Below are positions 56,567 to 64,000 of a DNA stretch of 64,000 bases, one piece after another (position 1 is the stretch's first letter; every line of letters starts with the position of its first letter). Made by a program: the position numbers and the translations under genes. A model generated the notes under the pieces. The model had not been told where the DNA came from, made no database searches, and saw only the letters and a program-made list of their open reading frames with translations. The stretch is from Gymnothorax reevesii (taxonomy: Eukaryota > Chordata > Actinopteri > Anguilliformes > Muraenidae). The DNA lies in the NCBI GenBank assembly GCA_029721435.1, contig CM056576.1, positions 117,603,166-117,667,165 on the forward strand, in the 5' to 3' direction.

Positions 56567-57028
56567 TACACCGAATTGCGCGTCCGAATGAATGATTGTC
56601 ATAAACCCCAGATCAAGGTGAGTAGCCCAAGTAATTGAGGGAGACAAACCGCAAAACACACGCAGACTGCTGGAAGAGGGGAGAAGTCAACTACTGACAC
56701 AGAAGAGTTGTTACACTTCAGTGATTCTTCTAAAATCGACTGATACAGAATGAAACTGGAAGAGTGAAACTGACACAACCACCTCGCTTTATTGGTATTT
56801 TTATGCCTCATTCAATACATTCATTTGCTTCCTACAAGGGTGCTTTTATAAAAATCACAGAGAGCTTCACATACTGTTTGTTCTTGCGCTGATGCGAGTC
56901 ACATTGACATTGACGTCTCATTTGCGAGGAAAAGCACCCCATTAGACTTTATGCTGTTTGGTGTGCCGTTTGTTGAATAAAGACAAGCAAAGAGTAGCTG
57001 TTTTGAACAAGTGCCGTATTGTTTTATT
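56567..57028. other. no recognisable feature
   Basis: Unique sequence between the hAT element and a dispersed repeat. Confidence 0.35.
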
Positions 57029-57300
57029 AGTATCCATCCATTATCTATATTGCTTCTTCCTCACTAGAGAGGCAGTTGAGCTGGAGCCTATCCCAGCTGA
57101 ATACAGGTGAAAGGCAGGGACCCACCCTGAACTGCTTGCCAATCTATTGCAGGTTAGCCTGATATGCATGTCTTTGCACTCTGGGAGGAAACCAGAGTAC
57201 CCAGAGTAAACTCCACATAAAAAGGCCCCAGGCCAGATTCGAACTCACAACCTTCTGAGGCGGCAGGTCTGTTTAATCATTCAGTTTATGTCAACTATTT
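57029..57300 (-). repeat. ubiquitous fish repeat (TCCATCCATT...GAGGCGGCAG type)
   Basis: Contains TATCCATCCATTATCTAT, AGCCTATCCCAGCTGAATAC, TGCATGTCTTTGCACTCTGG, GGAAACCAGAGTACCCAGAG and CCAGATTCGAACTCACAACC. This order is the signature of a very abundant fish repeat with a TGGA-type 3' tail, probably derived from a LINE and here on the minus strand. It is diverged, with no coding part. Confidence 0.75.
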
Positions 57301-58065
57301 GTACTTAATGAATAACTGACATAACTTTTTTTTGCTGCTAGAATTGTTTAAATAAAACTTAAACTGAGAAAAAAATATGTTTTGATTGTCATTCATTACT
57401 AAAGAATAGTAACTTAATGATTGAGAATTTATTCAACCATTAGTTAAGGAAAGCGCACAAAATTTGTAACCCTGTGAGTTAGCCCTGCCCAGTCAACATC
57501 CTCGTAGGACTACCCTAGGGTCAAATGATTATACAGTATGTATACTCACAGCCAATGTTCGCAGATAAAATGCAAACTGGTGAAGATACTTTTTTAGATT
57601 TAAACTAGTTTCTATTTTGTGGGTAATAATTTTCATTGGCCGATCAAGTGCCATGGGCTAGCTAGTAAATGTTATTTTGTAAAAAGTTTAAAATCAAAAC
57701 AGTAATTAGCTAGCATCAGCTGGCCAACAAAGTTACTCTAGCTAGAAAGAGTTGGGCTGAAACCTTCATGGCGTGTAGCTGATTGCTCCAACATGACATT
57801 GCTACTTGCAGAAAAAACCAATTAGCTGCAAATTAGTTTTGCCTTGCAGTATGACCGGCCATGAGAATATGTTCTGAAAGGGGATAAAATCATCCTCCCC
57901 TTTTGAGTGGAGTTACCTCCATACAACAAAGCATTACCCATATTCAGATGAGCAATTTTGTAGATAAGTGGAGAAAGCCATTGGTGAACTGCTGCTGTTA
58001 GCATAACTAGCATCAGTCCTGGCATTCAAAACTGCTAAGCAGTCTATTTACTTTGATCCAACAAA
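57301..58065. other. no recognisable feature
   Basis: Unique AT-rich sequence. Short open frames have no motifs. Confidence 0.35.
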
Positions 58066-58320
58066 TTATTACCTCCGCCAACAAAGTAAGAAGGAGGTTA
58101 TGTGATTGGTGCCGTTTGTTGTTCTGTTTGTCTGTTTGTTTGTGAACACCCTGCAGGATACAGTTTTGATCTCATTATCACCAAAATTTAACAATAACTA
58201 GGCCTCTCCCCAGAGTAGAAGCTTATTGAATTTCACCTGTGTCGCTCAAAGGTCAAGGTCAAAAAAATTCCTGAAAATTGTCGGCGGAGGTACTTGCGCT
58301 CCTGAGTGCAGCTCTAGTTT
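58066..58320 (+). repeat. ACCTCCGCC...GGCGGAGGT dispersed repeat
   Basis: ATTACCTCCGCCAACAAAGT at the left and TCGGCGGAGGTACTTGCGCT at the right are inverted ends. Inside are GTTCTGTTTGTCTGTTTGTT and AAAGGTCAAGGTCAA. About 255 bp long and non-coding. It follows the same plan as the GACGG-type repeats with a TGTT/TCTG tract instead. Confidence 0.6.
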
Positions 58321-60489
58321 TAAATGCAAATGTGCATTTTCCGCTACAGTTGGAAATCATTACTACATTATATGTGATGTGAGTTTGAAGGGAGTCTGAT
58401 CTAACCCAAATTGTAAATACCATGACACCGATTGGTTTTCCTTCTATAAAATGAGGAAAACTGTATGTCTGTCAGTCCTTCTGTCTGATTCCATTTTTTC
58501 CTGCATTTGTTGGCCAATCAATCTGGAACTGCACAGCGATGTTAAAAATCAATTTATGCAAGGACTGACAATTTTTTTTTTTTTTTTTCAATTTTCCAAA
58601 TTTAAACTGTTTACAAGCAAAGGTATCATGTTAAAAAAGCATATCTGGGAAGTCTACAGAAAGTTGTGGTGTGTGCATTCCCGGTGGGGTGCATCTCATT
58701 GTGGTGCGCGCAGCCCTGGGTGTGCACCAGCGCATGTTTATTGTGCTTTAGCATGCAGGCCATGATATTAAAAGTTTATTTCGGAGGAAGACCCAGTAGC
58801 GCTGATCGATGGCTTCCCTTGTAAATGCACATTGAAAAGTGCACACTGCGCACCATTCTGTTGCAAAGCTTGTCTGCAGGTACTTTTATTAGCGTATTTT
58901 ATGGTTTTAAATTGATAATGACCACAAATTTGCCTGTTGGGGGTCAGGTGGTAACAAGAGGAAAATAATGCCTCATACCGTTTTTTGCCTCAGGACTTGT
59001 CACGTACAGTTGGTAGTCTAAAGCCTTTTGCAGGACAAAAAGCTCTCTTTTAGTGTCAATGATAGATGGTGTATATGCTCTATAAGTCTGGTTTCACTCA
59101 GTTTAGCCGAAATGTCCGAGGCTGGCACATTACATTGTGGTAGTTCTTGGAACTAAAGGCCTTTAGGGAAGCTGTGAGGGGGAGGAACAAGTAAATTTAT
59201 TGAGCTTCTGTGGGCATATTGAAAAAGCTGTTGTACAAGAGCCTACGCAATAGATTCGTGTACAATTTTAAAGTAATGAACAACCTCATCAAGAAGGCGT
59301 TCATCAACTGTATCTCATTAAATGAGCTTTGCACTACAAAAGGCATTGAGCATGTGTGGGATGGCAAAATGTATTGGAGGATGGGCAATGGGTTCTCATG
59401 GTATGACTCAACTCTGTCTGTCTGGTGACTTTTGCCACGCTGACTTTAAAACCTGCGGTTGTGTCATCCCCCCATTAACGATCATGGGAACATTAATGAT
59501 GCCTGCGGCTTACATTAAAGAAAATAAAACTGTCTGGTTTGACAGCTTTTTGTGGGAACCAGCATTTTTGTGATGGGATCCTACCGTAGGATAAATGAGT
59601 TGTGCCAGATGTCTTTTGAAGTTCTGTAGAAACTATCTTCTGCAGTCAGGTTTAAAAAAAAGTAAAAAGTGGTTCCAGGCACAACATACCCCTCCTGGGC
59701 GATATGTTTTAAACGATATTTGTTTTTTCGGTGACCTTGACCATTTCCTGAGCATTCTGTGTAATGAAATCTGACCGTTTTTTGCACAAAACAGCTGACA
59801 GACATGCAAGCAAATCCCCAGCAAAAACAATCTTTGCTTTGAGGCAGGGTTATGATGCAATACTGATAGAAGACTGCATGTCTTCTTTTATAACATATTA
59901 GTGTTCCTGTAACCAATATTGGCAAATTTGATTTTAAAACATTATTGCAATCATAGGAAAGTTTGAATCATGAATGGAGAAGGACTTTTTGCATTTTCCT
60001 CACCCAATTTTTCTTAATCCTGTCCATTGACAACTAGTACATATGTATTGTCCCTAGTCTTCAATAAATATACATGCGTGATATAGTATTTTTGCCAAAC
60101 TCAGGCACTGCACGCACTGTATGTATTGTCAGACAATCCCTGAAAAATGGGTAGGGATCCCTGCTCCTAGAGAGCCACAGCCCTGCATGTCTTAGACGTC
60201 TCTTTTCTAACACATGAAACAAACTGTCGCAGTCCAGACCAGGAATTTAGCACGGAGCCAGAATCTTGATCCAAGTGGCAGTTCATAGAAAGCAATATGG
60301 TAGAGATTGGGGTCAGAACCCCAGGATAGGATATTGGGTATAGAACAGAGGAGTATAGACAATTCAGCACAGTTGTAATAGCTCAGGTTGAGCCGTTATT
60401 GTCAGCCAGGCTTCCGGGATGTTGCCAGGTCTTACAAAGGCTCTGCCAGCACTGAACTGCTTTAGAGGATGGAGAGGATTCTTGATGGG
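58321..60489. other. no recognisable feature
   Basis: Unique sequence with a poly-T run at about 58571-58588. Open frames near 59210-59430 and 59581-59925 lack known motifs. Confidence 0.3.
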
Positions 60490-60760
60490 AATGCGGTCCC
60501 AGCCCCGGCTACATTTCAGGATTGGAAGCCTGTTTCTAAAAAACTGGACTAGGAGAGCAAACTGGATGGATTAGCAAGGACGTGATGCCAGTCTTAGACC
60601 CTTATTAAGACTGAAAGCTTGTTCTTGATAACTTGAGAAGATGAACAGGAACAGACTTGAGTTGAGTTAACTGAACTTGGTCCCAGTCCTGGACCCTGAT
60701 TAGGATTGGAATTGTGTTCAAACTAACTGAATGATTAGAATGACTGCTTAAGGAAAAGGT
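60490..60760 (-). repeat. about 90-bp tandem repeat, inverse orientation of 23826-24085
   Basis: On the minus strand, units show AACAAGCTTTCAGTCTTAAT, AGGGTC(T/C)A(A/G)GACTGG and ATCCAGTTTGCTCTCC or the equivalent. At least two and a half diverged units are present. Flanking sequence (TCATTCAGTTAGTTTGAAC) also resembles the start of the 23.8-kb array. Confidence 0.55.
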
Positions 60761-61117
60761 CTGTCACGAAAGTACAAGTTGCATTAAATGACCATGAAAG
60801 TTTTTTTACACTAAGCATTGACTGGGGTAACTTGCATGAAAGTGAGTTTACAATCCAGCAATTTGCACATGAATGAGAGGGCTCATATACTCATTATGCC
60901 ATCATTAATCGGACAGCTGCTTGACGTGATTCAGCTAAGGGGGAGATGTAAACCAATCACAGCACACATACACTTAATAGACACGCAAGCTGGTGAATTT
61001 TGAAGAGACACACAAAGAATTCATGAGGATTGTGACACAAACAATTCTTGCTACCAAGCATCTCTCAAATCATCATCAAGCCCTTGAAAACTCGAATTAA
61101 CAGAAACACATTTAAAC

Positions 61118-61301
61118 CAGGGATCCTCAAATCTGGACCTCGATTCCAAATCCAGCCCAGGTTCTCTGTTATCCCAGTCAAGTAAATGAACAGTTAGTGC
61201 CTCTGATTGGCCAGACTGTGTTAACACCTGCCTCCCAGGTAAAGGGAGGTGGAAAACCAGCAGTTCTCGGACCTCGTAGGGTGTGATTTGAGGACCAGGG
61301 A
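61118..61301. mobile_element. hAT-like MITE, 184 bp
   Basis: The left end CAGGGATCCTCAAATCTGGA and the right end, minus strand CCTGGTCCTCAAATCACACC, form an imperfect inverted repeat, and GACCTCG words occur inside both arms. No convincing 8-bp duplication remains. The flanking 60761-61117 and 61302-61760 show nothing recognisable. Confidence 0.5.
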
Positions 61302-61760
61302 TAAACCATTCAAGAATCTGGCTCTTCAGGGGTATGACTTTCTACCCCTGTCCGAAACCGTCAAGCATGTCCCAAAGCCCCCTTGACTATATCACAGGGT
61401 GGGAGGTAATAAATGCCACACCTTAATGCGGTGGCGTGAAAATGTATTCACCCTTCCCGATTTCTCCCATTTTTTTGCTCATTTATCATATTTAAATGTT
61501 TCAGATCATCTAACCCTCTTTCAAGAAAAAAACAAACAAACAAAAAAATCATTTAAAACTTCCCCATTGGGCGGGGCTCAGCACCACTTTATACTTCTTT
61601 CATAAAGTTGACAACAGAAGATCATTTCTGCCAAACTTCCCATCATAAAAATGCTGGTTCCAAGAAAAATCTGTGAAACTAGACGGTTTAATTTATTGCA
61701 ATTGTCTTATTTCTCTCCCATGCCTCCCTCCATGTGTCCTTGCATGCTCTCGATTCCTTA

Positions 61761-61825
61761 ACCCCTTTGCTCAGAGGCCAAATCTGCTATTTATGTGTCA
61801 CCCTATTTAAGGCTTTATAATTCAA
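61761..61825 (+). mobile_element. piggyBac-like MITE fragment
   Basis: Follows TTAA with CCCCTTTGCTCAGAGGCCAA and continues as CCCTATTTAAGGCTTTATAA. This matches the minus strand of the right half of the 1791-1989 MITE. The other end is missing. Confidence 0.55.
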
Positions 61826-62202
61826 GATTTGAGCTTCACAGAGAGGAAGGAAATGGCTTAAATGAATCAAGACACTTGCAGCATTTAGAATTCTGTCAAA
61901 TTTCAATTTCTTTTCATAAGTTTTGTTTAAAGGAAGGGCCAACGTTGTTCACAATAAAGTTTTTTCTTTGCAGAGAAGACAGTGTGCGGGAGTATTTCCA
62001 TTTTGATTTTGCCGACCTTTGGTCCTCTCCTACACACCTGTCAACCTACTAGGTGTGCAAAAGCCTTCCTACCGTGTAGAGGAAGGGCCACAAGTACAAA
62101 AAAACCTTCATGAAAATTCAGCAATGAAATTATATGAAAATGCTGAGAATTTAAAAATGGCTGGGAGTAAAAACAATACCTTTCTGGGATTAAAAACTCC
62201 TT
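61826..62202. other. no recognisable feature
   Basis: A plus-strand frame runs through 61795-62052 but shows no domain. Confidence 0.3.
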
Positions 62203-62721
62203 GGGCCGCATTCACAAACCATTCTTACAAACAAATTTGTTCTTAAGTCCTACTTACGAAGTTTTTACGAAGATCTTCGTTAAGAACAAATCCTACAAAC
62301 ACTCACGAGTAGTCTTACGCGCATTTCAGTGCCGATAGGTTGGCACATTGGTTATGTTGCCTTCTTTTGCGCAGTTAATTAAAATGCAATATTACAGTGA
62401 TATTTCTGTCATATTTATTTATTTATTATTATTATTATTTTTAGGTAATTTACAGATCATTGTTTTATTTTAAAATAAATGAAATGTACCAACACTACAA
62501 AACAGCTCCATGGGAATGCACCTCGAACGAGGAGCAGCTGGTGACGCATGGCTCATTGGTATCTTTTAATAATTATAATTTCCAACAAAAGCGTATTTTG
62601 ATTAGATTTTATTTGATCTTAATTTGGTTTGACTTGTTTTATTAGGGGATCGAGGATATGCTCTGGCCCCCTGGTTAATGACGCCACTGACCAACCCTCA
62701 GAATCCTCAGATTTCATATAG

Positions 62722-63290
62722 CTAATCAGATTCACGCTCACACTCACTTCGCCATCGAACGCACCATCAGCATTTTCAAGGGACATTGGATGTGTTTGGA
62801 CACAGCAGGTGGCAAATTGCTGTACAAACTTGAGAAGGTATAAAAAGAACTGAAGATTTGCTTTATTCTTGTAAAAACCGCTTAGACTAAGGTCAACTTT
62901 AATCAAACTCCTTGCATCAATTTATGACTCTCCCTCCCCATAACAGGTCTGTAGGATAATCATGGCCTGCTGTGTCCCGCACAACATCGCTATGAAGCAT
63001 GGTGTGCCACATTCCCCTCAGCCACTACACCAGGGGTCCCCAATCTTTCCCAGAAAGGGCAAATGTGGGTGCAGGCTTTCATTGTAGCCAAGCAGCTACA
63101 CACCTGATGCTACCAATTAAGCTTAGTAGCAAAGAGTACAGGGGTTGATTAGTAGTATCTGGTGTGTAATTGCTTGGTAGCAATGAAAGCCTGCACCCAC
63201 ACAGGCCCTTTCTGAGAAAGACTGGGGACCCCTGCACTACACGATGAGGATGTGAGTCCTGACGCAATGATGGGACCAGACTGCTGGCTT
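62722..63290 (+). pseudogene. HARBI1-like Harbinger transposase, C-terminal exons
   Basis: The upstream block (62722-62837) encodes IHAHTHFAIERTISIFKGHW followed by MCLDTAGGKLLYKLEK. The glutamate in IERT occupies the position of the third catalytic residue in Harbinger transposases. A 109-bp intron with GT-AG ends (62838-62946) separates it from VCRIIMACCVPHNIAMKHG, whose ACCVxHN is the usual terminal signature. After PLH a MITE (63031-63234) and its duplicated CACTACAC interrupt the frame, which resumes with DEDVSPDAMMG. The N-terminal two thirds are absent. Confidence 0.78.
63031..63234. mobile_element. palindromic hAT MITE, 204 bp, perfect 8-bp duplication
   Basis: CACTACAC flanks the element at 63023-63030 and 63235-63242. 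The ends CAGGGGTCCCCAATCTTTCC and CAGGGGTCCCCAGTCTTTCT (minus strand) continue for about 65 bp each, including GTGGGTGCAGGCTTTCATTG. The whole element can fold into one hairpin. Confidence 0.92.
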
Positions 63291-63574
63291 GCTGTTCAAG
63301 TTCGGGTGCAATTAATTGCCTGTTTGTGTATAAAGTTGCATTAATAATACAATTTGAATCGAACTGTGTGATTTAAAAAAAAAAAAAACTAAGTCTATCA
63401 CATCTATCGCATATATTTTGCAATGATTTTTTTTTTTTTGGTCAGATTTGAGATCACACCATTTCTTTTTTCACCTCCTCTGTTGTGTGTTCTTCTCCAG
63501 ATACTGTGTTCACTGCATGTGTGACAGCCTCCTCCTTTTTCAGTGTTAGTGTAACCTGTACTAAAGCTACTAAA

Positions 63575-63812
63575 TTTTTGAGTCCAATTTCACTAGCCAC
63601 ACCCAGGCCTGATTACTGCCAGACCTGTTGAATCAAGAAATCACTTACATAGACCCTGTTTGACAAAGTAAAGTAGGCTAAAAGATCTCAAAAAGCAACA
63701 TGCCATGCTGCGAGCTAAAGAAATTTAAGAACAGATGAGAAACAAAGAAATTGACATCTATCAGTCTGGAAAGGGTGGCAAAGCCATTTCTAAGGCTCTG
63801 GGACTCCGGTGA
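63575..63812 (+). pseudogene. Tc1-like transposase N-terminal fragment of a further lineage
   Basis: The leader GAGTCCAATTTCACTAGCCA and GCCTGATTACTGCCAGACCT is followed by the reading LRAKEI, a stop, EQMRNKEIDIYQSGKGGKAI and SKALGLR with TGA. This is the start of the paired-like DNA-binding domain of Tc1 transposases. The match ends abruptly at about 63812. It differs from the N-termini at 9.8, 16.1 and 25.2 kb. The remaining 63813-64000 shows nothing recognisable. Confidence 0.65.
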
Positions 63813-64000
63813 TTTGGGACAAATCAACTTTTGAGTTACGATGTTCAAAATTAATTACTTATTTTCTAATTTAGCATGAGTTTATCAATGCAGGTGCTGA
63901 TGGACATCAGTAGTCACCAGTAACCTCTCAAAATCAAAAACATGCCTTTTCTCATGCAAAACAAACCAAAAACACGCAGCAGTAGGCATTCTATGTGCAC

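Larger units (their letters stand above)
62203..63290 (+). mobile_element. second Harbinger element, 5' end and transposase tail
   Basis: GGGCCGCATTCACAAACCAT at 62203 is a Harbinger-type terminus. A hairpin follows (TACGAAGTTTTTACGAAGAT and its surroundings). The C-terminal exons of a HARBI1-like transposase come next, and the central part is missing. No right terminus was found in the window. A 204-bp hAT MITE has inserted into the last exon. Confidence 0.6.

Noticed and set aside
57235..57260. GATTCGAAC string resembling a tRNA T-arm (B box)
   Set aside because: It is part of a common dispersed repeat and no A box or cloverleaf can be formed around it.
1..64000. CRISPR array, operon, riboswitch or phage features
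   Set aside because: Nothing in the window looks prokaryotic; the repeats are eukaryotic transposons and microsatellites.

Overview
The window reads as repeat-rich, intron-like or intergenic DNA of a teleost fish. No intact protein gene, rRNA or tRNA was found. The host assignment is an inference. It rests on the mix of families seen: several Tc1/mariner lineages, PIF/Harbinger with Myb-like and HARBI1-like remains, THAP-encoding elements ending at TTAA, a Penelope-like element (PLE), a jockey/L2/CR1-type LINE, a Ty3/gypsy remnant, hAT and piggyBac MITEs, and a TCCATCCATT-type dispersed repeat common in fish. Base composition is AT-rich with TA, CA and TAA microsatellites.

Layout. 1-5.5 kb is mostly unique, with a decayed piggyBac-like MITE and a well-formed 129-bp candidate exon on the minus strand (4059-4187). 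5.5-8.5 kb holds a long-armed fold-back element, a non-coding repeat and the first THAP/TTAA element. 8.8-17.8 kb has an LTR-like stretch and three Tc1-type transposons (9469-10979, 14860-16476, 16893-17755), the second followed within 10 bp by a piggyBac MITE. 18.5-24.8 kb has a decayed THAP reading frame, an hAT MITE, a repeat carrying DR1-type nuclear-receptor motifs, a striking 2.2-kb element built from AATACAAT arrays (21270-23452), a 90-bp tandem repeat and a Tc1 tail. 24.9-26.5 kb is a complete Tc1-like element. 27.1-31.6 kb is a Harbinger element carrying a second THAP/TTAA element, which itself holds a duplicated segment and a triplicated Harbinger-type terminus. 32.9-33.7 kb has two candidate minus-strand exons. 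35.1-39.5 kb is a minus-strand gypsy remnant with an hAT insertion, and 39.5-41.9 kb is an intron-bearing IS630/Tc1-type transposon. 44.8-52.3 kb is a four-level nest: PLE, then a Tc1-type element, then a LINE, then a Harbinger MITE. 55.5-64 kb has further hAT, Harbinger, piggyBac and Tc1 fragments.

How the parts relate. The coding sequences belong to selfish elements and all appear inactivated, several of them exactly at catalytic residues. Host content is probably limited to a few short exons on the minus strand (best cases 4059-4187 and 33563-33670); I could not name the gene or show that the exons belong together. The most novel-looking object is the AATACAAT-array element, which has long terminal inverted repeats, a perfect 6-bp flanking duplication and no recognisable protein.
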